From Pardosa pseudoannulata (lineage: Eukaryota > Arthropoda > Arachnida > Araneae > Lycosidae), in assembly GCA_032207245.1 (NCBI GenBank), contig CM063501.1, positions 60,589,170 to 60,653,169 on the forward strand: 64,000 bases of DNA. The letters run 5' to 3'. The translations under genes were made by a program, and so were the position numbers. The notes below the pieces were generated by a model, which saw nothing but the letters and a program-made list of their open reading frames with translations, ran no database searches and had not been told where the DNA came from. Below, in pieces: positions 23,241 through 35,280 of this stretch (positions within the stretch are counted from its first letter, which is position 1; the number at the start of each line of letters is the position of its first letter).

Positions 23241-23915
23241 ATTGTACTGGATTTAATAACAATATATTGCTATCATCATATTGAATTTTAAGCAGATTGG
23301 CTAAAAATAAAATAAATTCATTTTGAAAGCTGCTGTAACCTATGCTGTTTAATAATACTATCATATAGCCATACGGTACTATCTTATAGCCATAGCCCGC
23401 CATATGACGAGATCAATGAAATTTTTGATTTTAAAGATATGTAAAGTATCCTATAAGGCAGGTTAAAAAAATGGTTTGTTTTATGTCTGAGAATTATCCC
23501 ACAACAAAAAATAATCGGTGATTAAATTTAAAATTATCACATGCGTACCTATCTAATCTGTTATTTAAGCCAAGTATAAAAGAAAATTATTTACGTAATA
23601 TCTAATTTCAGTGATAAAAAGTATGAAAAAATGCAGACGATGTTTAAATAATTTAAAATAAGAAATGATTTAATGAGATAGTTAAAGAAATGGAGGCATA
23701 ATTCTAGAAAATAAATGTTATTTTTGGACATTTAGTACGTGATAAATTGATAAATTTAATCGCCTGCTGTTAACCGGAGAAAAATAGGGCTTGAAATAAT
23801 GGCATTAAATGCTCGAAAAAAGGAGAAGGGGTAGATTTCAAACGTTTTAAAGACGACAGTATTTTTCACTGTGATATCAAGAATATTTATACCAATTTAT
23901 TTTAGAATCAGATCG
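23241..23915. other. AT-rich non-coding DNA
   Basis: No feature seen apart from the target duplication of the next SINE (ATAGTTTAGAAGA, 23916-23928) at its right edge. Confidence 0.5.
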
Positions 23916-23928
23916 ATAGTTTAGAAGA

Positions 23929-24112
23929 TTTGATTTTATTTGGTTTGGAGCGCTACGGTCTACTGTTTTGCACACGAGGGCTAATGAGACCGGGACCTAC
24001 AGTTTAAAGCCGATTCCGAACGGCTACAAACATCCATGCCAGCAGCGGGATTCGAACCCACGAACTCCGGTTCCGAAGAGCAGCGCTCTACCATTCGGCC
24101 ATCGTTCGGCCT
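23929..24112 (-). mobile_element. SINE-1, intact copy with 13-bp target duplication
   Basis: Read on the minus strand, the head contains GATGGCCGAATGGTAGAGC (A-box region) and GTGGGTTCGAATCCC (B box). The body follows (GCCGTTCGGAATCGGC, GGTCCCGGTCTCATTAG, CAGTAGACCGTAGCGC), then a short A-rich tail. ATAGTTTAGAAGA flanks it at 23916-23928 and 24113-24125, a target duplication as made by LINE-driven retroposition. Pol III transcription is implied by the boxes. Confidence 0.93.
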
Positions 24113-24125
24113 ATAGTTTAGAAGA

Positions 24126-24735
24126 AGATTAACTTTACTCGCTTTGAATTTTGCTAACTCTAACTCATCAAGAATCCAATATGGATGTCTCTATCCATTC
24201 CAGGTCTAACAGCTTCATAAATTCGAGGACAGACGGACAGATAACTTTGGCTGTTATTATATAGGTGATTATTTAAACAGTATTTTACAGAACCTTGATT
24301 TATTGCTTATTAAAAACATCAAACAAGACGTTTAAGTACGGGAAAAATCACTTCGCTGTCTTCATAAATTTAGAATACGACTTTCCTTACATATTTTAAA
24401 TTCACTTTTATTTGTTTTTTCCTCATTTTCTCGTACCGTCCTTTCTTTTCCTCGTGTTGTTTGTTCATTTAACACTTTTCCGCATTCATATGTTCCTCAA
24501 CCCTTTTCACTCCGTGGCCCCTCTCTCTTATCAGCATTTAACCATTGCTCTAAGGGAAATCTTAACTGATCCTCAAAATATACTACACTGAGGAAAAGAA
24601 ACTTCCGTTATACAACTCTTTGAGCAACATTTTTTCAGTTGCGAGCTTAATACCAAATGTAAAAATGTAATTTAAATTATGTGCATTTAAGGGTTTCTGA
24701 GCACAAAACTCGATTATTACACACCTTTATTTAAC
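24126..24735. other. non-coding DNA
   Basis: Mixed composition with no repeat or gene signal recognised. Confidence 0.45.
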
Positions 24736-25735
24736 CTCGTACATAGAATAGTCCTAGATAATATAGATATTATAGATAGACTAGACCTAGTCAGACTAGA
24801 CCTAGATTAAATTATTTAACCTTGTACGGTATAAATTATTTAACCTCGTACATACCGTAAGAGGTTAAATAATTTATACCGTACAAGGTTAGATAATTTA
24901 ATCTAGGTCTAGTCTATCTATAATATCTAGTCTATCTATCTATAATATCTATCTAAATATTATAGATATTATAGATAGATAGACTAGATATTATAGATAG
25001 CCTAGACCAAGGTTAAATAATTTAATCTAGGTCTAGTCTATCTAAGTCTAGTCTATCTATAATATCTAGTCTGTGTATCTATAATATCTATAATATCTAG
25101 ATAGATATTATAGATATACTAGATATTACAGATAGATTAGACCTAGGTTAAATTATTTAACCTCGTACATACCGTACGAGGTTAAATAATTGAATCTAGG
25201 TCTAGTCTATCTATAATATCTAGTCTATCTATCTATAATATCTATCTAGATGTTATAGATATTATATATAGATAGACTAGATATTGCAGATAGACTAGAC
25301 TTAGATAGACTAGACCTAGATTAAATTATTTAACCTTGGTCTAGTCTATCTATAATATCTAGTCTATCTATCTATAATATCTATCTAGATGTTATAGATA
25401 TTATATATAGATAGACTAGATATTGTAGATAAACTAGACCTAGGTTAAATAATTTAATCTAGGTCTAGTCTATCTAAGTCTAGTCTATCTATAATATCCA
25501 GTCTATCTATCTATAATATCTATATAGATAGATAGACTAGATATTATAGATAGACTAGACCTAGGTTAAATTATTTAACCTCTTACATAGCGTACTAGGT
25601 TAAATAATTTAATCTAGGTCTTCTTTATCTATAATATCTAGTCTATCTATCTATAATATCTATAATATCTAGGACTAGTCTACCTAGGTCTAGTCTATAC
25701 ATAACATAGGTCTAGACTAACCTAGGTCTTGTAAT
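24736..25735. repeat. 1-kb self-complementary array of palindromic units
   Basis: The kilobase is built from a few words and their complements: AGGTTAAATAATT/AATTATTTAACCT, GGTCTAGTCTATCTATAATA with its reverse, and TATCTAGTCTATCTATC with its reverse. Foci such as TTTAACCTCGTACATACCG running into CGTACGAGGTTAAATAATT (about 25153-25190) are near-perfect palindromes. Related foci sit at about 24838 and 25577. No frame is open for long. Either strand could form hairpins of 50 bp or more. Confidence 0.92.
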
Positions 25736-26036
25736 CACTTTACTTACCATCTGCAGTTGAACAAACAATTTATAAAACCATGAATCTTTAATGACAATAC
25801 ATGAATTAATCCTACACTGACAATATTATAGAATAATTAAGTTAAATAAACATCGATTTTTTTAATTGTTCCTATTCATTTCTAATTACCAATGGATACC
25901 AAACCATTTTAAAATATCGAAAACATTTTAAAACACCAATGGTGCAGTAAGCGAATTTATTTTTGTATGTTAATTTTTTGGTGGGTTTGATATACAAAAA
26001 TACACATGATATAAATGTGTATTTAAATATTTATGA
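25736..26036. other. AT-rich non-coding DNA
   Basis: No feature seen. Confidence 0.45.
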
Positions 26037-26176
26037 TTTATTCTAAAATTTAAAAGTTATCCTAGGAATAAAAATGACGATATTATATGCAAAGTGGATA
26101 CGCATGGAATATTTTCAATAATTCTTCTTTTGAAATAATAACTTATTGCTTCTAAAATTATTAATATTTTACCTTG
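26037..26176. repeat. dispersed duplicate of 23098-23240
   Basis: See the partner. The two copies bracket the SINE and the palindromic array about 2.9 kb apart in the same orientation. Confidence 0.8.
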
Positions 26177-26217
26177 TGGTTATCGGATCATCCAAAGCAA
26201 TTTCTTGGTGATCTGAA

Positions 26218-26367
26218 ATTAAGGTTTTTATAAAAAAAATTCCAAATTTCTCCAAGAGTTTTGCTTATAATTTACAATTTCAAAGAATGTTATTTTCAGG
26301 ATGCATGACAAACAATATTGTACACAATACCCTGCAATTGGAATTAAAAAATAATAAATATTGGATG
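26218..26367. repeat. duplicate of 27419-27570 (occupied-site copy)
   Basis: It aligns with 27419-27570 (TTTTGCTTATAATTT, TTTCAAAGAATG, CATGACAAACAA, GGAATTAAAAAATAATAAAT). It is interrupted at its right end by the inverted-repeat element that begins at 26368. Confidence 0.85.
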
Positions 26368-26937
26368 TGTTGTAATGTGCTTACAATCTTAACACCAGTG
26401 TTCGTTTACAAAGGGGAAACACAGTAAAAATATGATACCTTATATTGAGATTAAGACATTTATTCTGTACACTATTTACAAATTTATATCCTTGATTATC
26501 ATATAACATAACCAGCAATTATTTATGTCTTATATTCATATTTACATCATAACTATTATAATTCTCTTTAGTTATGCGTTATTCCTTAATCACAATGTTA
26601 AATTACTAACAGAGGCCTAAGTGACCGTTCTGAATATGCTTTACCTCCAGTATGGTCACAGAGGGTCAGGCAGGGGCTTTCCTCATGCGGTGTGTCGGTC
26701 AGGGCGTTCGGGCGCACGGGAGGAGTCGGTACTGGTAAGCCGGGCTTAGAATTTCGATATCCAGCTACTCTTGAATCCCGACTTTAACTCCTTTTCTTAA
26801 CTCTCTATCCCAACTCCTCACCTCGGTAATAGTGTACAGAATAAATGTCCTAATCTCAATGTAAAGTATCATATTTTTTATTGTGTTTCCTCTTTCCAAA
26901 CGAACGCTGGTGTTAAGATTGTAAGTACATTACAACA
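26368..26937. mobile_element. 570-bp element with about 110-bp terminal inverted repeats
   Basis: The left arm (26368-26475, from TGTTGTAATGTGCTTACAAT) is the inverted copy of the right arm (26827-26937, ending in ATTGTAAGTACATTACAACA) with only a few mismatches. GGATG flanks it at 26363-26367 and 26938-26942, a 5-bp target duplication. The related sequence at 27419-27570 continues past TTGGA without the element, giving an empty site. The 340-bp centre contains a GC-rich tract (e.g. GGGCGTTCGGGCGCACGG) and no ORF. The ends are TG...CA, but the arms are inverted rather than direct, so this is not an LTR pair. The superfamily is unassigned. Confidence 0.88.
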
Positions 26938-26942
26938 GGATG

Positions 26943-27418
26943 AAAACATAAAGAAAATATAAGAAAATATCTTTAAAAAATAGATCACAAATATTGTTGA
27001 TTGTATTCTTATGCAAAATAAAGGATTAGTAAATAATTTTTTACTCTATGTTTTACGCTTCAAATTTTAGCTCTCTAAAACAGGTAGAATAATACACTGT
27101 ATACTACACTATATTGACAATAATGACCGGTCACTTGCGATTTTAGACATTTTGTTGAATAGCTAGCAAAATACAAGAGGAATTATCCTGAAACCTCAGG
27201 CGTGTAAACAGGATGGTAGACGTCATATATTTCAGCTAAGAATTTTTTCCGAAACCCCATAGGGGACCGTCAACAAATTGAAGAAAACTGAATATGTTTT
27301 GGATAACCCTGTAAAAAGTAATGTATGAAAAGCGTTGAAACTTTAACACAGGATTAGGATGCTTCTTGTTATAATCTGTGTTTAATATTATGAGGATAGC
27401 ACGTATACTATTGGAGAA
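26943..27418. other. non-coding DNA with relic of the 325-bp repeat
   Basis: About 27085-27160 contains ACACTATATTGACAATAATG and ACCGGTCACTTGCGAT, inverted relatives of words in the array at 27631-29554. The rest is unremarkable. Confidence 0.5.
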
Positions 27419-27570
27419 ATTAAGGTTTTATAAAAACAATCCCAAATTTTCCTAAGTGTTTTGCTTATAATTTGCAGGGTTCTCAATTTCAAAGAATGCT
27501 ATTTTCATGACAAACAACATTGTACATAATACCCTGATATCGGAATTAAAAAATAATAAATATTGGAGGA
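27419..27570. repeat. duplicate of 26218-26367 (empty-site copy)
   Basis: It ends ATAATAAATATTGGAGGAAA where the partner has ATTGGATG followed by the inserted element. It therefore shows the pre-insertion state. Confidence 0.85.
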
Positions 27571-27630
27571 AAAAAGAACAGGTTTACTAGATAATGTTTC
27601 ACTGCTCATGTGCGAACGCAATCAAAATAT

Positions 27631-29554
27631 AATGTGCATAATGTATTAGCTAAATGTATAGAACAACTTTTGTGAAACTCCCAAAAACACAGCCTGAAAA
27701 TTCTGAAAGTGATCATCGATAGAATATACCCAAAATGAGTTGTTCCAAAAAGTAAGTAAAAAGATGAGGTGTTGTATCGCAAGTGACCTGTCATCCTTGG
27801 CAATATACTGCATTATCACTGACTCCATTATTAAGACTTGATTACTTTACAACTTTAGTCTCATGAGGAAAAAATTAACATTCTATAGTCAACAAGTTAA
27901 TCGATAATTACTTTTTTTTTAGTTTAAAAATTCAAAATTCCTCTTCTTTTGTACTATGGTAATGTGCATAATGTATTAGCGAAGTGTATAGAGCAACTTT
28001 TGTGAAAGTCCCCAAAACATAGCTTGAAAATTCTAAAAGTGATCGTCGATAGAACATACCCGAAATCTTTTGTTCCCAAAAGATGAGGGGTTGTATCGCA
28101 AGTGACCGGTCATCATTGGCAAATAGTGTATTATCACTGACTCCATAATTAAGACGATTACTTTACAACTTTAGTGTTATTAGGAAAAAATTAACATTCT
28201 ATAGTCAACAAGTTAATCGATAATTACTTTTTTTTTAGTTTAAAAATTCAAAATTCCTCTTCTTTTGTACTATGGTAATGTGCATAATGTATTAGGGAAG
28301 TGTATAGAGCAACTTTTGTGAAACTCCCAAAAACACAGCCTGAAAATTCTGAAAGTGATCGTCGATAGAATATACCTCAAATCCGTTGTTCCCAAAAGGA
28401 AGTAAAAAGATGAGAGGTTGTATCGCAAGTGACCTGTCATCCTTGGCAATATACTGTATTATCACTGACTCCATTATTAAGACTTGATTACTTTACAACT
28501 TTAGTCTCATGAGGAAAAAATTAACATTCTATAGTCAACAAGTTAATCGATAATTACTTTTTTTTTAGTTTAAAAATTCAAAATTCCTCTTCTTTTGTAC
28601 TATGGTAATGTGCATAATGTATTAGGGAAGTGTATAGAGCAACTTTTGTGAAAGTCCCCAAAACACAGCTTGAAAATTCTGAAAGTGATCGTCGATAGAA
28701 TATACCCGTAATCCGTTGTTCCCAAAAGGAAGTAAAAAGATGAGAGGTTGTATCGCAAGTGACCTGTCATCCTTGGCAATATACTGTATTATCACTGACT
28801 CCATTATTAAGACTTGATTACTTTACAACTTTAGTCTCATGAGGAAAAAATTAACATTCTATAGTCAACAAGTTAATCGATAATTACTTTTTTTTTAGTT
28901 TAAAAATTCAAAATTCCTCTTCTTTTGTACTATGGTAATGTGCATAATGTATTAGGGAAGTGTATAGAGCAACTTTTGTGAAAGTCCCAAAAACATAGCT
29001 TGAAAATTCTAAAAGTGATCGTCGATAGAATATACCCAAAATCCTTTGTTCCCAAAAGATAAGGGGTTGTATTGCAAGTGACTTCTCATTCTTGGCAATA
29101 TACTGTATTATCAGTGACACCATTATTAAGACTTGATTACTTTACAACTTTAGTCTCATGAGGAAAAAATTAACATTCTATAGTCAACAAGTTAATCGAT
29201 AATTCTTTCTTTTTTAAGTTTGAAATTCAAAACTCCTCTTGTTTTCTACTATGGTAATGTGCATGATGTATTAGCGAAATGTATAGAGCAACTTTTGTGA
29301 AAGTCCCCAAAACATAGCTTGAAAATTCTAAAAGTGATCGTCGATAGAACATACCCGAAATCATTTGTTCCCACAAGATGAGGGGTTGTATCGCAAGTGA
29401 CCGGTCATCATTGGCAATATAGTGTATTATCACTGACTCCATAATTAAGACGATTACTTTAGAACTTTAGTGTTATTAGGAAAAAATTAACATTCTATAG
29501 CCAACACGTTAATAGATAATTACTTTTTTTAAGTTTAAAAATTCAAAATTCCTC
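27631..29554. repeat. tandem array, about 316-330-bp unit x6
   Basis: AATGTGCATAATGTATTAG (small variants) starts at 27631, 27961, 28277, 28607, 28937 and 29256. Each unit contains GATCGTCGATAGAA, TTGTATCGCAAGTGACC, TTATCACTGACTCC and CAACAAGTTAATCGATAATT. A 60-codon minus frame (starting MESVIIQYIAKDDRSLAIQ) appears in several units, but 11-14-base indels shift it in others, so there is no coding constraint. Units 3 and 4 are almost identical. Confidence 0.95.
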
Positions 29555-30210
29555 CAGGAGTGCATTCTTACAGAATATGTTCTCTTCTCCTGTTATCAGC
29601 AATTAATTGGCAAAGAATTACAGGAGGCATTCTTTACTCCCAGAAAGTTTTCAACCCTTTAATGATTTTAATCAATTTATGATAATGTAAGAAAGTAACT
29701 CTGGTTTAGAATGTAGATGAAGAGCAGGAGTGCATCCGTACAGAATATGTTCTCTTCTCCTGTTATCAACAATCCCTTGGCAAAGAATTACAGGAGGCAT
29801 TCTTTTTTCCCAGAAAGTTTTCAATCCTTTACTGATTTCAATCAATTTATGATAATGTAAGAAAGTAACTCTGGTTTAGAATGTAGATGAAGAGCAGGAG
29901 TGCATCCGTACAGAATATGTTCTCTTCTCCTGTTATCAACAATTCCTTGGCAAAGAATTACAGGAGGCATTCTTTTTTCCCAGAAAGTTTTCAATCCTTT
30001 AATGATTTTAATCAATTTATGATAATGTAAGAAAGTAACTCTGGTTTAGAATGCAAATGAAGAAAAGGTGTGCATCCGTACAGAATATGTTCTCTTCTCC
30101 TGTTATCAACAATTCCTTGGCAAAGAATTACAGGAGGCATTCTTTTTTCCCAGAAAGTTTTCAACCCTTTAATGATTTTAATCAATTTATGGTGATGTAT
30201 TTACCAATTC
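29555..30210. repeat. tandem array, 170-bp unit x4
   Basis: CAGGAGTGCATTC or CAGGAGTGCATCC starts at 29555, 29725 and 29895, with a decayed start at 30065: exact 170-bp spacing. Each unit holds ATATGTTCTCTTCTCCTG, TTACAGGAGGCATTCTTT and TTTATGATAATGTAAGAAAG. CAGGAG near the start faces CTCCTG about 30 bases later, so each unit can form a small stem. The array begins directly where the previous one ends. Confidence 0.95.
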
Positions 30211-31759
30211 TGGTAAGTAGGAATGTTTCTTCACAATATATCATTATTACTTTTTTAAATCTTTATTTTCGTTAATATTTATACCTTGGTAAAAACACAT
30301 ATATATCATTCCTTGAACTTGGGAAACTAAACTTTTAAATAGCAATAAGATTTAAAGCGTATCCTCTATTTTTTTTACAAAATAGTAATTCTAAACTAAC
30401 TTGCTTTTTTTATGACAGTGACGATATGCAAGCCCTAAAACTAATTTCTGGGTATACCCCTGTTAGTATACAGTTAATCTGCGATTTAATCTAAAATATA
30501 TTATAAATGGATATATAAGTAAAGAAAAATATATATATGCAGTAGAGTTTTCCATATATTGTACACATTATATATATTTTAATATTCCTATCATTGCTTT
30601 TTCTCAAATTATAAAAATATACAAAATTACAGGAAAGTATGTAATTTTATCTCATTCATTTGGGTTGAATCTGTATGGTTTTTCATAATTCCTAATGTTT
30701 CATATTTTCTGTCTGATCTACGTGATCTGCTCTTTAATAATAGTTGCATTCAGTATTAAATAATATATCTGAGGGGACAAGGGATATTAACGCTAAGTTT
30801 TAAGAATATTCATCATTTATCTATATTTTTAATGAACAGATCTAATGCTGTGACATAAAGTACAGAAGGTACTAAAATTTACATAAAAATATTTTTTATT
30901 AAAATAAAAGACAGTTTTATAAAAATTGAGTGGTCCATCAATATTGATTTTAAATGTTCCTAATACACTACATGTTAGTCAAAACCTTTCAATTTTTAAA
31001 AATATGTTTAGAATTTATGTTGAAATGAAACAGTTTTTTAAAAATTGTGCAATGCTTTAGCTTTTTTTTTTTTTTTTTTTTGTGTGGTTTTGCCATATTA
31101 CGCTCTCTGCTACTCGGTAAAAATATTTCTTGATTAAAAAAATGAATACTGAGTTTTATAATAATCATATATTGATAGGCAAAGTACGAAACTTTCAGAG
31201 AAATTGAGAGAAAAGTATAGCACCGGAACATTTTGATGTCAACGACAACGCATATAAATTAAAACGAAAAAATGATATTTTTTTAAGCTTTGAAGCAAAG
31301 ATGTATAGCAAAAGAGATGTTTTAACTAATTAAAACTATTTTACTGCAAATATTTGGCTTGATTACTGGAAACTTGGCTTTTTGGAAACAAAAAAAGGCG
31401 TCTCACACTTTTGATCAAATTCTGTCATTCCGAAGATCCTATATCTTCTTAAACTAAGGAAATGCTTAATAGGTAGTTACTTTTTTAAAAAGAAATTTTT
31501 GTTCTAAACGCATTTCCAACTCGAGAGTAATATAACAATAGTATTCAAAACAAAATTTAGTGTAATTATGGTACTATATTAAGAAATTACTATTTATTTC
31601 CAAAGAAAGATACAATCATTAAGATTGGTTCTTTCCTGATATAACAATAACTTTTGCACTAAGTATGATGCAGCATGTTACGTAAGTGAAACTATAAAAT
31701 ACATAAAAAATTCATCACAAATGTTTTTTGGGCTTTATTTCATTTAATCTCTGTACAAC
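30211..31759. other. AT-rich non-coding DNA
   Basis: Contains a 20-base T run (about 31062-31081). I see no other repeat, RNA or coding feature. Confidence 0.55.
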
Positions 31760-31939
31760 TATGGTTGGTTATGCTTAAAAAATAAAATTATTACAAAATT
31801 ACACAGACATATATAAGTATATGAGTACGTATTTGTATACACGTATCCATCTTGATATAAATTATTTTTATACACTTTACATATGTATCTTTGTGTTTAA
31901 ATACTTATAGACTTCTGTTTTAACTTGTATCCTTATATA

Positions 31940-32172
31940 AGTGTAGTGTTTAAATTTTAATTCCATTTTAAATGTTATGTTGATATTGTAAATAGATGGC
32001 GCTGTCTTACACCAGAGTTTTATGTATTGAAAGAAGTGCGTAGTCTGTGATTCAAGAGGATACGTATTTTCGCCGCTTAGAGTAGTTCCTTAGTTCAATA
32101 AAGTTTTGTTCTTGCTATGTTTTAAACGTGTTAAAATATTTGCACTCATATACGAACCAGCCACGACTATGA
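31940..32172 (+). mobile_element. possible solo LTR inside the array
   Basis: Relative to the neighbouring array unit at 32400-32450, about 230 bases are extra here. They begin near TGTAGTGTTTAAATT, include AGATGGCGCTG and end after AATAAA (32097-32102) and a GTT-rich stretch. The U3-R-like layout suggests an LTR, but the 3' end and target duplication are unclear. Confidence 0.35.
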
Positions 32173-32770
32173 GGGGGATGAAAAGACCAGTAGCTCATCT
32201 ACATAATTTTTTTATTTAGTTTAATCATTGTGCAATCATTAATCATTGTGCAACCACTCTTATTATTCTTAAAGAATAATATTGTTTTAAACTTGCACAC
32301 ACACAAACAAACACAAACTCACACATATAAATGCATATGTTTACGAATATGAATATCTTGATGTAACTTACCTACGTGGTTAAATACTTATGGGCTTATG
32401 TTTTTACTTGTTTCTTTCCATGAGTAAGAGCAATATATCAGTAGACCAACTACATAATTATTTATTATGTCTGATCTTTGTGAAATATATACTGATTATG
32501 CGTAAAGAAATACATTGTTATAAGGTTGCACGTACGCACAAATGTGTATATATATACATATGTATATACATACATATACGAATCCATCTAATGTATTATT
32601 TTTTATAGTACTTTACATACATATCAATTGGTTTAAATGCTTATCAGTTTATGTTTTTACTTGTATCTTATCATGAGTGTACATATTTATTATGTCTGAT
32701 GTTTGGGAAACATATACTGATTATGCTTAAAGGAATACATTGTTATATGATTACACGTACACACACATAC

Positions 32771-32871
<101 letters not shown>

Positions 32872-33070
32872 TGCATCCATCTAATGTAAGTTATTTTTAT
32901 ACAGTACTTCACATATGTATCTATCGTTTAAATACTTATAAGTTTATGTTTTTACTTGTGTCTTATCATAAGTGTACATAATTATTTATTATATCTGATC
33001 TTTGGGAAACATATACTGATTATGCGTAAAGGAATACATTGTTATAAGATTGCACGTACTCACACATACA

Positions 33071-33118
<48 letters not shown>

Positions 33119-33639
33119 CAGATAGGCATCCATCTAATGTAAGTTATTTTTACACATTAGTTTACATTTGTATCTATCGTTTAAATGCTTATAAGTTTAT
33201 GTTTCTACTTGTGTCTTATCATGAATGGTTTGAATATGTCTGTAGATCATCTACATAATAATTAATTTCATCTAATCTTTGTAAAATTGATATTGATTAT
33301 GCGTAAAGAAATACGTTGTTATAAAATTCCACGAACACATATATACATATATATGTATGTAAATATGTATATGCATATGAGAATATGTATATGTATATAG
33401 GTAACAATCTTGATATAAATTATTTTTATGAAACACTTTACATATGTACCTACTTGTTTAAATGCTTCTAGACCTATGTTTTAATGCTTCCTTATAGGAG
33501 TGAAATGAATGTAGCAGTATCCCATCATAAATAATCAATCACATAAATGTAATCCTGATAACATAAAATCACAAAGTGGTGAAACATTAATTAGGAATCC
33601 CTCTAGTCTCAGGATATCCTTTCTGCATTAGATACAAAT

Positions 33640-34160
33640 CTTTGTTTGGAAAAATGGACATGCTATATCTGCAAAGGAAAAAAAAAAGAAAAGTTCATGA
33701 GTAGATTCCCACGTACAAAAGTATCTTTAGAACTGAAACGAAGCAAAGAAACAATTCTTCACCTATCCGTTTCGGCCGTTTCGACGGAAACCAGGCTCGA
33801 TAGTATCACTTTTCCCCGAAAAATCTCATCGTCATCGTTTTTATTCATCGATAAGACACTCCTTCTAATAATAAGGCTTTCGATGTAGTACAAAAAAGAC
33901 ATCGAATCTATCGATAACGGTTTAAGAAGAAGCAGCAACCGTTGACGTTTCTTCGAATCGAATTGATGAAAAGTATGTGAACGTAGCCATCGGCAGGTTT
34001 TTTATTGTCCGATAGATTATTGGGCCGTTTAGGCTAAAACAAGAGGGGGAAATATAAATATATTTGGATCACGTAGCCAGAGATGGGAACACGAGCTGGC
34101 TTCTTTTTTGTTTTGATTGCTGGATAGCTCATCAGGCTCGCTCCCGTATGCAAAACTGTA
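33640..34160. promoter_or_regulatory. GC-richer island with DRE-like sites
   Basis: A perfect TATCGATA (33909-33916), the fly DRE consensus, is accompanied by CATCGATAAG at about 33846. TTTCGGCCGTTTCGACGGAA (about 33769) is a CpG-rich partial dyad, and AACCGTTGACG follows at about 33938. The 80-codon plus frame at 33646-33888 is unrecognised. A promoter, enhancer or conserved non-coding element are all possible, and no TSS can be fixed. Confidence 0.28.
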
Positions 34161-34530
34161 TGTTATTAAAAATGAAGCTTCTCCCAAATGTATTCACGAA
34201 AATGTGTGCTTAACCTTGTAGCGGTAGGACCTTATTATTTGTATATTATTTCTTAATTTTAATGCAGAAATTATGCGCTCAAATTCTATAATTATCTTCA
34301 ATTTTATTAGCGTCCTTTGCGGGGATTTTTTATGCATTGCGAGTTGGTCTTTTTCGGAGAATCGTTATATTATTTCGTACTCCATTTGCATAACATTGGT
34401 CACAATCCATTTTGACCAATAAATCATTTTAGGTGACGGGTGCAAAGAGTGTTTTTTTTTCTTTCGTGATTTTTAAAAGAAAAATACGATAATAAATCAC
34501 TCGAATGCGTCAAAATAACTATAAAATATA
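34161..34530. other. AT-rich non-coding DNA
   Basis: No feature seen. Confidence 0.45.
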
Positions 34531-35280
34531 ATTAAAATCTTTATTATAGCAGCCATTTTAGATTCAACATAAAATATTTTGCTTCTTCTAGAAAGAACCT
34601 TACAAGTTCTTTAACAACGCTTGAGCTTTAAAAAATTATTTAGTTTTGTTATTTCAAATAATATATTAAAAAAATATAAAATGTACACGAAATGAAATAT
34701 ATAAAATTTTATTTATATTTTGGAAACAATTCAAACGATGTTCTTTCTTAAAACCTTTAAATAATTCCCAACATAAAGTAATATTTAGAAAATATGGAAG
34801 CGAAAGTCATTCTTTAATATTCACGATGATGCACTGGAGAATAACAAAAAATCTATTCAGTTAAAAAATTAAATTTAACAAAATAGTTTAATAAAATGAA
34901 TATTTTTAAAATTAAAAAATTAACATGAATTTAGAAAATCACAAATACATTTAATCTATAGGTATTTCTCCTGTATTTATAAATTTATTTTTTAAGCATG
35001 TAATCCACCTTAAAATTACTTATAATTCGTTAAATTAAAGGCTAATAAAAGCGATATATTTTGTGTTTTTAAAAAATTAAATATGTTATTTTAGAAATTA
35101 GGAACATTTATTATTATACACTTTAGTTACTTTTTAGCTTTTTATTCGCCAAACAAAAATGAAGCATAAACATTTCTTAAGTTTTATAACTTTTATTTTC
35201 ATATCAGTGCTTAATAATTACTCCTCATGTCCGACTTAGATGAATTTCAAAAATTTATAATTCAACTTTTTAAAAAGTTA

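Noticed and set aside
23119..23403. 94-codon minus frame as a gene
   Set aside because: Hydrophobic and AT-driven; the part duplicated at 26037-26176 varies equally at all codon positions.
24000..24112. Functional tRNA genes at SINE heads
   Set aside because: A- and B-box words are present, but no acceptor-stem pairing closes around them and the heads run into conserved SINE bodies with target duplications. The same applies at 3180, 41449, 47963, 10400 and 56150.
26368..26937. LTR retrotransposon reading of the TG...CA ends
   Set aside because: The arms are inverted, not direct, repeats.
27606..29442. Repeated 60-71-codon minus frames as a gene family
   Set aside because: They follow the tandem-repeat unit, and short indels shift the frame between units, so no coding constraint is visible.
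29555..30210. CRISPR-like repeat-spacer array
   Set aside because: The 170-bp units are homologous throughout with no unique spacers, and the genome is eukaryotic.
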